From Paracamarosporium sp. OC-R06-R3 (taxonomy: Eukaryota; Ascomycota; Dothideomycetes; Pleosporales; Didymosphaeriaceae), in contig JACVRA010000113.1 in NCBI GenBank assembly GCA_019828545.1, positions 186,001 through 250,000 on the forward strand: DNA of 64,000 nt. Reading direction: 5' to 3'. Positions within the stretch are counted from its first letter, which is position 1. Every line of letters begins with the position of its first letter. A model generated the notes under the pieces. It was not told the origin of the DNA and did no database searches. It worked only from the letters and a program-made list of their open reading frames with translations. Positions 46,381 through 56,645 of this stretch are shown here, piece after piece. The translations under genes and the position numbers were made by a program.

Positions 46381-46891
46381 TTCTACCTTATGGTGTACCA
46401 CGGCGTATTGGATGTGTTGCTATAGGCGTTATTCGATGACCTCATGAATTTTATACGTGTTCCTGCTAACTGAATTGAATCACAAAGGCGTGCATATGGC
46501 GAATAGTAGACGTATGAATAAATGTTGACGGAACGTTGATTCCGCAATTGCTCTGCTGCTCGTTCCAGGATAGGGTGAGATGTTTAGGTGGAGTGCACCG
46601 CCACATGTGGCACAACCGTCGTTGGCGGGGAATCGCTAGACCGACGGGTGCCTTGAGCTTGGGGAGCTTCACTTGAACACACGCTGACTAGTCTCCAACC
46701 TCAGAATCGAATTAGTACTTTTAATATACAGTCACGTTCCTTTCTAGTTATTGACACCCAGTCAAGCCTCGGATTTTCACTGCTATTGGGTACACCTGTT
46801 GAGTAGGTGCGACCGCGCCCTAGAACGCCCCGCGCTTCTCGACCCTTTCACACGACTTTCCCACACAGCGGCGTCGAGGATCTGCTACGCA
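46381..46891. other. Intergenic interval upstream of CSN3
   Basis: These 511 bp hold the 3' flank of the checkpoint kinase gene and the CSN3 promoter. No gene is seen. Confidence 0.5.
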
Positions 46892-48684
46892 ATGTCTGTA
46901 GAAGTAATCAACTCTCTCCTGAGCTTCCAGCCGGATGCTCCAGAGCTACAGAAGAGGCGCGATTACGACAGGGAAGCCCGCGAATTCGTCAAGCAAATCA
47001 GCGGTTTGGCCCCGGCGACCCTTCTCAAGGGTGCAGACTCACCTCAAGATCCCCTGGACGTACGTATTGATAAGTCTTCTTGATTTACGTGTCTAACTAT
47101 TCTAGGTGCTAAACCCCACAACCAATGCAATAGCATACGCTTATACCCTCCGACACCGCATCGAAGCAGCCACCAAGAAGAACACAGACCAGCTTCAACC
47201 CGGGGGCTCATTATGGAACAAATTAGTTCTATTTCTAGAGTCGTTTGACCCCGTTCAAATGCGCTACGCCGGAGAACAGTGGAAGAAGCTGGTAGACTAT
47301 GTCGAGTTGATTGCGCGAAACGAAGGAGCGGTACGTTTGAGGCACCGAGGGCTAGGGAAACCACAGCTGCTAATGCATAACAGCCTGCTCTTGCTATCAG
47401 TCCAATCCGCTCCGCAATGTTTCGCCTCGACCCCACCACAGGCACCTTCACCTCGACTCACCTCCGCTTCCTCCAGCTATGCATGGAGACTCGGTCCTAC
47501 AAGGCTGCACTGCCTGTCCTCGACAACTATATACACAGCTTGCCTACAGCTATTGCGAAGGAAACGTTGGAAGAGCTGGAATATTCTGTGGTGGCTGCGG
47601 ACAGCGTTACAAGTGGAGAATTCATCAACTCAAGGTCAGGCCACACAGCTAAGGTGAGCGTGACGGATCTACAAGAGTACTATGTCCTGGGGGCGATGGC
47701 CTATCTTGGAGAGAGGCAGGTCAAAAATGCTCTGCATTTCTTGGAGCATGTATTGGTAACTCCGGCGAACAATGCGTTTAATGGCTTGATGCTCGAAGCG
47801 TACAAGAAATGGGTATTGATTAGCTGTTTGGCGGACAAGTCGGTAAGTCATGGAGCCATGGAGCCATGGCAATTGACGCGAAACTCAAACTCTGGGAGGA
47901 GCTATTGGAGCAGTTTCGCCTGACAATCCACAGTACAAGACCCCTCCTCGGACAATGAGCAGTATCGCAGTGAAGAACTGTAGGAGTGCTGCCAAAGCGT
48001 ACGAGGCGCTTGCAGAAGCTTTCCAACAACTGAACAACCTGCCGAAACTCAAAGCACAGGTAAACGTAGGCAGAGAGATCTGGGCCGAGGTAGGCAAACC
48101 CGGTGCGAAACACTTGATGCTGGATGTCCAAGTTTCGATTCGGTGCTCGAGATGAAACATGTTTAGACGGTTTCGACACATGGCGCTTACACAATGTACA
48201 GGATGGCAACACAGGCTTAGTCGAGGAGCTCTTGGAACACCAGAATCGAGCCTATCTCTCTCGCCTATCACGGACCTTCTCGGCCATTCCGGTGTCAAAC
48301 ATTGCGGGCAGCGTGGGCAGCAGCGTGGACCAAGTCACGACGTTTGTGGACTCGCTGATCCAGCAGGGACTCTTAAACGCGCGGCTCGACAGGTCGGGAG
48401 CAGGCGCGGTTCTGCGTTTCTACCTCGACCCCACCCAAGGGCCGCTTGCCAAGACGGAGAGGCAGCAGCAGCAGGCGCTGATGGAGCAGACGCAGCGGAC
48501 GAATGCGCTGGCGGAGCAGGTGAAGGATGCGGACTACCGGCTGAGCATCACGAAGGAGTACGTGGAGTTTGTCAGGCGGCAGAAGAAGAAGAACGGGGCA
48601 GGGGGCGGCGGGGGCGGCGATGCCATGGAGGTTGGGTTCGACGACGGCGACATGGACGAGGACATGATGGGCGACATGCGCTGA
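46892..48684 (+). CDS. COP9 signalosome subunit 3 (CSN3)
   Basis: Exons 46892-47059, 47106-47330, 47384-47842, 47934-48089 and 48202-48684 give 496 residues, all joins in phase 0. The N-terminal two thirds are helical repeats. Typical CSN3 features are FRLDPTTGTFTSTHLRFLQLC and the LEHVLVTP-like strand near the middle. A PCI/winged-helix part spans about residues 330-430 (LSRTFSAIPVSNIA). The C-terminus is a coiled coil followed by a Gly run and an acidic Asp/Met tail. The COP9 signalosome removes Nedd8 from cullin ubiquitin ligases and, in filamentous fungi, controls development and light response. CSN3 is a non-catalytic scaffold. The last two introns (91 and 112 nt) are longer than the others. 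Confidence 0.88.
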
Positions 48685-48752
48685 GGGACCGGGGGATGAG
48701 CCGTCAGACGGGATATGACGCAACGACGGGAATGGGTGAAACGCGAGGGGAG

Positions 48753-48788
48753 GGATGGCAGGGTGGATGGCAGGGTGGATGGCAGGGC
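48753..48788. repeat. Three 12-bp tandem units (GGATGGCAGGGT)
   Basis: Three adjacent copies of the 12-mer, the last with one changed base, lie downstream of the CSN3 stop. Confidence 0.85.
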
Positions 48789-49062
48789 GGAAGGGCAGCG
48801 GGGCCCGAAGTAGACAGCTGGACAGAAGGCTCGGGAACGATCAGATGGCGCCCGCGAGACGTGACGTGACGTGAAGTGTGAGGCGCGCGAAGACTTGTCG
48901 GCAGCGGCCCCTTTGCAAGCGGTTAGTCAGGTCGGGAATTGCGAAACAGTGGAGCGGCGCTGCTCCCTGGCTAAGCCCGTCGCGGCGGCTGTCTAAACAA
49001 CCCCTGGCGAGGCGTCGTGGGCGCCGGGCGTCTCCACCACGGGCACAAGCACATCGACCGCA

Positions 49063-49094
49063 CACCGCAGCACCGCAGCACCGCAGCACCGCAG
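49063..49094. repeat. Four 8-bp tandem units (CACCGCAG)
   Basis: Four exact copies lie about 170 bp upstream of the MIT-domain start codon, in the leader or promoter. Confidence 0.85.
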
Positions 49095-49269
49095 CACTCG
49101 CCGGCACCGCAGCCTCGTCGCCCGTCGCCGCCCGCCCTCGCCCGCCGCCCTCTGCCCTCTGCCCTCTGCCCGCCGCCCCGCTGCCCGACTGCGCGCGTTC
49201 CTGCACACGGCGCCATGCGGGACGACTGCATGCATAAACGTGCATGATCAACGCTGAGACAGGCCGACC

Positions 49270-52200
49270 ATGAGCCTCTCGACGGCCTCGCCGCCCGCCC
49301 GCCGGCCCTCGCGCAGCAACTCGCTCTCGTCGTCGTCGGTCGTCACCGTCAAGCGCGCCGCCTCGTTCAAGGACCCCGTCGTGGATCCGCCCAACCCCCG
49401 CCGCTCGTCCACACCGCCTGGAGCCAGACGCCGCAGTAGCGCTGCCGCCGGCGCTGGCGACGCCCTGGGGCTGTTCAGGGACGGCGTTGCCAATCTCAAT
49501 CGCTGGTCGCAGAGCACAGAGAGCACCCTGGCCTCGCCCACCTTCAGGGAAAAGGGCCTCCCCCACGGCCTCGCCCATCCCAGCTTCTCGCGCCACCTCC
49601 AGTCGCACTCGCTCTCCCTCGTCAATGGCGCCGCTGCCCATCCCGAGCCCCCTCGCCCTCCAGACGCCCAGTTCCAGTCCGCCGCCAGCCCAGAGCCCGC
49701 CTCGAGCCCGCGCCGCCAGCATCGCCCGCGCTCGCCCGCCTACAACCCCCCGCCCGCGCCCACGGCGCCTCCCCAGATCCCCTCGCTGCCCGCCCTCCTC
49801 CCCGCCACCGTCTACGACCCCAACAGCCCGCACACGGGCTCCTCGAGCGACCCCCCCTCCACCGCCGGGCTCGTCACGCCCACCACGTACATCCAGACCT
49901 CCGCCGACTACTTCAGCTCCAAGCCGAGGCCGGCTCCCCCGGGCCAGCGCCCGCCCTCGCGCACCAAGGCGGACAGGATACTAGGGCGCTCGCCCCTGGG
50001 GTCGCCGCCCGTCAGTGTCCTCGAATCCGAGGCCAGGTACAGGGCGAACTCGGCCGCTTCTCGGCCATCAGCCGCGGGCCGTCCCTCGATCGGGGCCGCA
50101 AGGGAACCCCCGCCGAAACCAGCGCAGAGCGCTGTACACGAACGATCATTCTCGAAAGAGCACGAGTACAGAGATCGGAGTGAAAGCAACGCAAGCAGCC
50201 GCCTCGACGACGGCGTGCAGGGCACCCCTCCCCGCACCCGGGAGCGGAGGGAGAAGGACAAGAAGACGATGCTTTCACGCGCGCTGCAGAAGGCAAACAC
50301 CGCAGTCTTGCTGGACAATGCCCAGAACTTCGAGGGCGCCATGGAGGCGTACGGGGACGCGTGCAAGCTGCTGCAGCAGGTCATGATACGGAGTTCAGGC
50401 GAAGAGGACAAGCGGAAATTGGACGCCATCGTGAGTTTTTGAAACGGTCCATGCTACTCAAGCGCACGTAAATGGCAGACGCTAACATGCCCGCAGCGTG
50501 TGACATATACCAATCGCATCGAAGAGCTAAAACGGTTGGACCCTGGCTACCACTCTTCGAGTGGAAAGTCACTGCCTGCGCGACCCATGAGTAACGAGTC
50601 GCTAGAAGAAGGGCGCTCTATGCTACTAGGTGCAGATGACGAAGAATCCGTCATTCAAACTGCCAAGATCAGTAGGATTATCGATGATAGGCCTATCGAC
50701 GACGATGTACGTGGCAGGTCTGATTCAAGACCACGCCATCCGCAGCAGTTACCTCTGAGAGCAGCACAGTCGATTGGGCAGCGAGATTCGGTCATAACGA
50801 CAGCAATTCGCGACGTCCAGGTAGGTATGACGAGCTCAAACCAGTTCCACCTGCAGCCCCCGCCCGGCCGATTGGCAGACAACACTGCAACACTGGGACC
50901 ATCAGGCTTAGAATCGCCAATGGATCGAAGTTACATGCCTCCGCCATTGTCCCCCCGCCGGCCAATCTCGCCACTCCCCTCGTCAAAGACCGGCCCCGAG
51001 TCAAATACGCGAGACACTCTAGAAAAGCCTACTGTACCAGGGCACCAAAGGGGCAACAGTAGTGAATCTATATCGTGGCTAGACACGATCGACGAATCCG
51101 GTGGTTCTTCCTGTTCATCGTCTGTACATTCGCTTTCCCCAGGTGGGCTGCGCCGGAAGCATATCCGAAATACCAGTGGCGCAACAGAAGCAGAGTTTGA
51201 TGCCGCACTAGACGCAGCCGTAGAAGCTGCATATGATGAAGGCTATGAACCTTACGAAGATGGATTGACGGACTCGGCTGAGCTGAGGGTAAGTAGGTTG
51301 AAGAACGTAGAGCTAGCGAAAGAGCGAGTGCGGGAAGCAGAAAGAGAAGAAGCCATCGCGGCAGCCAAATATCGCTACAAGGAGACACAGTTGCGGAACG
51401 AAGCATTGCCCCACGTCAGAGAGAGCGTGGAGTTCAATTTCCAAGATGAAGCTGAAGAGGAGGAACGATTGCTCGACGAGATCACAAGGGAGTACATGCT
51501 GGACGGATTCGATTTCGATCTCCAAACAAAGTCGTCATTACCGCGTCAGTCAGATTCTAGTGGCTTCTCGGGTAGCACACACAACAGTTCGGTATCCTCG
51601 CACAGGACTACGGGTGGAACCTCACTATCGACCGTTGTGGAAGTCATGCACCCAACGAAGCCAAAACCACCAATCAATTCCCCGCCACCGGTTGCCACAT
51701 CATCCGGTACCCTGGAGTCGGTATCGGAATCTCGAACGTCGGAAGGAAACGATGCTTCTGAAACAACGCCCAAGGCGCAAAACGTTACCAAAGACGCTGC
51801 GTCGGTACGCAGTCGAAGGTTATCGGGTCAAAATCCCAAGTCACTGAAGATAGAAACTTCGCTGCCACCTGTTCCTCCTGCGCCGCACACCGACAAGGCG
51901 ACCCACTTTGAAAGAGAAGCACGTCCTGAGATTCCACCACTACCCAAGTCTGCCGCTGCTGCAACCTTCGGCAGCACTCAACCTTTGATCGATGCAACTT
52001 TCAAGATTCCCGCAATCCCGCAATCGCATTCTCAGAGCGGACTCAACGCTCCTTCACCGCAGACTCTTGTTCCGAGTCCAGCAGAGAGTGCTGTCACCGT
52101 CTCCCCGGCTACGCCAGCTCTTAGCAATGCTATGCCAAACGACAGTACTCTCGCTCCTGCCTCACCGAAGACTGGAAAGGGCCCCTCGATGGGCATCAGG

Positions 52201-53430
52201 AAGAACAAGTCATCGCTTAGCTTGAAGCAGCGTAACCTTTCGGTATCAAGTCCAGATGGCTCAGATGGCTCGGTTGCAACGCCCATGAGCGGTACATTCA
52301 ATTTTGGCGGTCGAAAGCCAAGCATTGCGCCAATACCCACACCTACGCCGAGCGTACCCACTTTCAACGTTGACGGCCTGCCCAGCGGAGGCATGCATCT
52401 GTTTGAAAGCGATATCCACTCACCTTATTCTCCTGGTTCGCCTAGTGCTGCCGTAGCGAATGCTCCGATCCCGTTGGAACCATGCCCGGAATCGTATCTC
52501 CTTCGACCTTTCTGGCTCATGCGGTGCTTCTACCAGACAATCGTGCACCCACGTGGTGGGTACTTGTCGACCAAACTCTTTATTCCTCGCGATGTCTGGC
52601 GTGTCAAGGGTGTGAAGTTGAAGAATCTGGATGACAAGATTGCCAACTGCGACCTGCTTACCGCTGCGCTGCAAAGACTATCAGCGGTAGACACACTCGA
52701 TGCAGATGCCGTTTTGGAAGAGATGCAAGCGTTCGAGGTAGTCCTAGACCAAGTGCAAACGCAACTGTCGAAAAAGCTTGGCAACGAAGTAGGCATACAA
52801 GGCGTGTCGGTGCTCTTCAAAGACGCACATACTGTAGGGGTAGGGTCGGCTACTGATGGCAACCTTGAGAGAGGTACTCACGGATCGCAAGATCATGGAT
52901 CGAAGAGCGGTCTGTCGCAGAGCAAGTCATACCTTACGTCATGGCGGAAGCTGAGATCGAAGAACTCTGCGGTAGGCTTGAGCAGCATGGCAGGAGCAAG
53001 AACCGCGGTGACAGAGGTCTCCAAAGACTCGTTGACCATGGCTACCCTGCCCATGACAAACCTGCCCAACATCAAGTTTGCGAAACGCGATGTGAGCAGT
53101 GTGGCGTTCGAAGGCCCGAATGCGGGTTATATGAACAGCTTGGCGAAGCTATTCGATTCGGTGCAGATACTAGGTAAGTCCTGCTTTCTTCTACGCATGT
53201 TCATCATCATTATCATCAGAGTAGACTGACGCGTATGAACAGACCAAATCGCTCGCCAAGTCGAAGACCCAGGCCTCAAGCACTCATCGCCTACACACGT
53301 CGGCCTCGAACTCTGCGCCCGCCATGCCGCCGAATTCTTCGGCTTCTACATTTGCCGTTTCGTGCTCGCCGACGTCACGCTCATGTTGGACAAGTTCATT
53401 AAGAGGGGAAGCGAGTGGGTGCTGGTGTGA
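49270..53430 (+). CDS. Large MIT-domain protein, function unknown
   Basis: Exons 49270-50430, 50497-53173 and 53243-53430 give 1341 residues with phases agreeing. Residues 1-330 are Ser/Pro/Ala-rich and disordered. Residues about 333-401 form a MIT domain that runs across intron 1 (ALQKANTAVLLDNAQNFEGAMEAY... then NRIEELKRL). The middle has a coiled stretch at about 650-740 and long Ser/Thr/Pro-rich parts. The C-terminal 300 residues look folded (PESYLLRPFWLMRCFYQTIVHP...) and close with the small last exon. MIT domains bind ESCRT-III tails, so a role in endosomal sorting, membrane scission or septation is likely (inference). Similar large MIT proteins are conserved unknowns in ascomycetes. 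Confidence 0.88.
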
Positions 53431-53740
53431 GGTGTATGCATAGTATATCGCATACAGACGCCGTAGTGAAAAGAGGTGGTATCAGGACCCGTTCAGTCGC
53501 ACGCGGATGGGATCTGAACCTCACAATTGTTCATCGCTGCGCCTTTTTTCTGCTCCATTTCTCTTTGGAGAAAGAGAGAGAGAGGCACAGGGAGAACAAA
53601 GCGATTTGCATGTTTTGCACGGTAATGCATGGCATGGTCATGGTACCATTGCCATAGCGATCCGCCCGGCACGTGCCTTTCTACATTACGAGTCATGTTT
53701 CTTTTCCTTTTCCTTTTCTCTTCTACTTATTCCTCTTTAC

Positions 53741-53764
53741 TTTGCTTTGCTTTGCTTTGCTTTA
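53741..53764. repeat. TTTGC pentanucleotide repeat
   Basis: Four adjacent TTTGC units followed by TTTA, inside a pyrimidine-rich stretch. Confidence 0.85.
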
Positions 53765-53861
53765 CTGTATGCAAGTCGAGATATCCCCGATCCCGTATCC
53801 CATGTTATCAGGCCGCTTTGCTCTTGTTGTTCTTGTTCATGTCCTTGCAATCAGATCACCT

Positions 53862-53890
53862 CTACCTACCTACCTACCTACCTCCCTCCC
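53862..53890. repeat. CTAC tetranucleotide repeat running into CTCC
   Basis: About five CTAC units are followed by CTCCCTCCC. Confidence 0.85.
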
Positions 53891-54040
53891 TGTAACTTAC
53901 TACTACTGGTCGCTCCTCGTCGTCTTTGTTGCCTGCCGCTTGCTGCCTGTCCTTACTACTAGACTTTTTAGATGCGCATCTATCTATTCTATCTCTCTAT
54001 CGATATGCGAGTGGAGGGAGAAGGGGGAAACGGAGGCTTT

Positions 54041-54070
54041 GTATGTATGTATGTATGCATGTATGTATGC
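54041..54070. repeat. GTAT tetranucleotide repeat
   Basis: Seven GTAT-type units with one ATGC interruption, within a purine-rich to TG-rich transition. Confidence 0.85.
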
Positions 54071-54302
54071 ACAGACGGTCGGGGTAGCAGGCGGCCGGGA
54101 GGAGCCTGTGCAATGGAAGAACATGTTCGAACATGACTTTAGCTTTTCTTGTGTGGTGTTTTCTGTCTATCTTGTGCATTGCGTGGTTTACTGTTGACAC
54201 TCTACAAGAAAAGAACACGGTTGTGGAGGTACGAGATTTATTGGAAGCGATGCCAGCTACTCAGCACTACTCAAGACTGCGACATCCCAGTACGATACCT
54301 TA

Positions 54303-55259
54303 TTACGCAACGAACCGACGCGCAACCTTCTCAATGCGCCACTCGCTCCATGTCACCTCCGCGTCCGACTCTCCAGACGCTTCAGACAACTCGTCTGCCG
54401 GCTTCCACTGCCTCTGCTCATCACGAACCTGCCTCAGCACAGCACCCTTGTCCCTTCCCCACAACTCCTTATGCGTATAAAATTGCCCTTCGGTCAGCGG
54501 TGGCCTTTTCACATCCTTCACCTCTCCGCGTTTCTCTTTGGTCCCCGCCGTGCCCGGCAAGTTGAGTGGTCGACCCCACGCCACCCGCGCCGACTCTAGG
54601 CTGCCCGACGCGCGGATTGTCCGAAGAATGCTCTGACTGTTCAGCAAGTCGGCTTCCAGCATGGATGTCGAGAACTGGGTGATCGTTTGCTGGAGGGCAC
54701 CAATGGCTTCGTCGACGGGACTGTTCAGTTCTTTGTGCCAGGCGCGGCCGAGGTGAATCAGAGCCTCAGCAAGGTTGGGGATGCTGGAAACGTAGTCGAC
54801 GTAGGGTATGTCAAGCGAGATGTTTGATGGTGGGGTTGGCGTGGGATCTGGGGTATTGTTGGGGATGGTGGTCCATGCAGTCTGGTGGTCATTAGTAGAA
54901 AGATCGAAGGTAAAGTTGAGATATTAAGGCATGAATTTACCTTGTCGACATCGAGCAGGTACTTCGCCCTCAATATCGTAGTGCTGATATTTGCGACCAG
55001 GTCCGCAGTTCCCTATCCCTTCATCAGCAACCACCCTCCAGGACACTTAGATCAGACTTACTAGGGAACCCGCCGGGCTTCCAGGGCTAAAGAACCCCCA
55101 ACTGGAGTTGTTGGGGGCGGCATCAATGGTTATGGCTGTGGAATTGATAACTGTCTTCAGGTCCGTAAGGTCCTGGATGGCGTGTGGAACAACGGTAGGA
55201 AGGAGAATGACGCCCGCGACAAGCATTACTCTGAGAGCTGCCAGCGGACGAAAAGACAT
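54303..55259 (-). CDS. Predicted secreted protein, function unknown
   Basis: Three exons on the minus strand (55062-55259, 54941-55012, 54303-54881) give 282 residues with all joins in phase 0. A signal peptide (about residues 1-26, hydrophobic core VMLVAGVILLPTVV) starts the protein. Residues 27-150 contain several Asn-x-Ser/Thr sites, a Thr/Pro-rich linker (about 95-110) and an amphipathic helical part. The C-terminal half is charged and Trp-containing. Cys is absent. The first half loosely resembles hydrophobic-surface-binding-type secreted proteins (helical, Cys-free, TTILRAKYLL), but this is weak. The gene is convergent with the MIT-domain gene. Confidence 0.75.
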
Positions 55260-56473
55260 GATAGGAGTATTTAAGTAGGTGATGTGAACTTGGCGATGCT
55301 GGCCGATGGTATGGTTTGTGGTGTAGGCTGTTGTAGAGAAGGGTGAAGGGTGGATAAGAGGACAAGGCATGGAGCGGGTAATATATATCCTTCTTCAAGG
55401 ACAGATAGGGCAGGCGCGCGGTGATTATCATGTCACATGAAGACCTTCCTGCCAGGTAGCTCGCAGTAAGTAGCTCTTTCCAAACACATAGAGTGCAGTA
55501 GAATAGGGTCAGAGGGAGGCACGTTTCACTAGCGTGAGCTTCATATTCTATCCGTTCAAGCGCGAAAGAAAGAATATCAGGGTTATACCTCAGATCACGA
55601 TCTCGGTGTGTCATCTGTGCAACAGTGACGTGGACATCGAAACTCTCACGGCAAGATAAATACCTAGTCAAGTGGCAAGGTATCGTCTCATTGACTTCTC
55701 AATATCCCACGTTGCATTAACTAAGGTACACAGGATCCACTGCTTACGGTACAGTTATATCTATTGGTAAATGGGTTTCCCAATCACTCTTTGCTATCTC
55801 TGAATATATACCACCAATGTATACTATTCGTTCCACTCCGTCACCCTCCGTTTTCAATTCTGCCATTCTCGTCATCTTCTCTCATTTCAAGCACATTATG
55901 CATTGATTGCTTTTCGAAATTCGAATCGAAGTCAGCGTGATCGACTCACAGCGGCGCCATCTCATGCACATGTTAGGACTGTCATTGACGAATGTGCAAT
56001 CACTTGAGAATAATAGGCATGCGAATACGTTCGTCTGTTGTTAAATCCATCCCTTCTGACGCTAGACCTTGCACATTGCTTCCTTGTTAAGTAAGCGCGA
56101 ACTAGGAATGCTCAATTCCTACAATTGACCGTGTGCTAGTCGCCTTTTCCGAGCGGATGAATCATGCTCATTCGACATTCGCCGGCAATATCCATAATTG
56201 ATATAGAAGCGTACCTAGCAGAATATTTCATAGCCCACGAAATACCCATTCTGTTTGTAAAGATGTGTTCTTTCGGTTTGCACCAGCATGACGCGCCCGA
56301 CCAGAGACCCACCCTTTGAATGTTTCGGGCGCCTATTCGTCAGTCTGCCCACAACCCCACCACAAAAATCGTTACAATGCACACACCTTTTTGCCGCCCA
56401 ACAGTCTAGTAAAAAATCTAGCTATATATATTTTGTCCAAGATAAATTACGTCATCAACCACAAGCTCAAGAA
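55260..56473. other. Intergenic interval upstream of secreted-protein and tRNA genes
   Basis: This 1.2 kb has no coding features I can support. It contains the secreted-protein promoter on one side and the tRNA upstream region on the other. Confidence 0.5.
56422..56434 (+). promoter_or_regulatory. TATA-like element upstream of the tRNA gene
   Basis: A CTATATATATTTT run ends 39 bp before the tRNA 5' end. Upstream TATA boxes support tRNA transcription in some fungi such as fission yeast (established). Its use here is inference. Confidence 0.45.
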
Positions 56474-56502
56474 AGCTGAGTGGCGCAGCGGAAGCGCGCC
56501 GG

Positions 56503-56553
56503 GTACGTCTCTTCACCATCACCCCTTCACACTCACCCACTAATAAATAGTAG
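56503..56553 (+). other. Intron 1 of the initiator tRNA gene (51 nt)
   Basis: It begins GTACGT, has a CACTAAT branch-like site whose likely branch A (56543) is 10 nt before the end, and ends in TAG. These signals match the protein-gene introns of this window. It splits the anticodon stem. Confidence 0.8.
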
Positions 56554-56569
56554 GCTCATAACCCGGAGG

Positions 56570-56618
56570 GTACGTCATTACCAGATCATATACATCAACC
56601 TCAGACTAATCCAAACAG
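56570..56618 (+). other. Intron 2 of the initiator tRNA gene (49 nt)
   Basis: It begins GTACGT, has a GACTAAT branch-like site whose likely branch A (56609) is 9 nt before the end, and ends in ACAG. It splits the variable loop. Confidence 0.8.
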
Positions 56619-56645
56619 ACCTACGATCGAAACGTAGCTCAGCTA

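Larger units (their letters stand above)
48685..49269. other. GC-rich intergenic interval with two tandem repeats
   Basis: The interval lies between CSN3 and the MIT-domain gene. Strong C/G bias keeps several antisense frames open (48841-49833), which I take as shadows. Two small repeats are listed separately. Confidence 0.6.
53431..54302. other. Convergent intergenic interval rich in microsatellites
   Basis: This lies between the 3' ends of the MIT-domain gene and the secreted-protein gene. It holds three microsatellites listed separately. Overlapping frames here arise from pyrimidine-rich repeats and are not genes. Confidence 0.6.
56474..56645 (+). tRNA. Initiator tRNA-Met (CAT) split by two spliceosomal-type introns
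   Basis: Exons 56474-56502, 56554-56569 and 56619-56645 join to a 72-nt tRNA. The acceptor stem is 7 bp (AGCTGAG with CTCAGCT, discriminator A). The D arm has a GCGC/GCGC stem, the anticodon stem is CCGGG/CCCGG with loop CTCATAA, and the T arm is CTACG/CGTAG with loop ATCGAAA. All stems are fully paired. Initiator hallmarks are present: A1-T72 pair, three G-C pairs at 29-31/39-41, and A at 54 and 60 in the T loop. It closely resembles the yeast initiator sequence in D loop, anticodon arm and T loop. Internal Pol III A box (TGGCGCAGCGG) and B box (GATCGAAAC) are present, with T runs downstream. Intron 1 falls between tRNA positions 30 and 31, intron 2 between 46 and 47. Without their removal no tRNA folds. 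Confidence 0.88.

Noticed and set aside
48841..49833. Minus-strand 330-codon frame rich in Gly, Arg and Ala
   Set aside because: It is antisense to the start of the MIT-domain gene in very GC-rich DNA, where stops are rare by composition.
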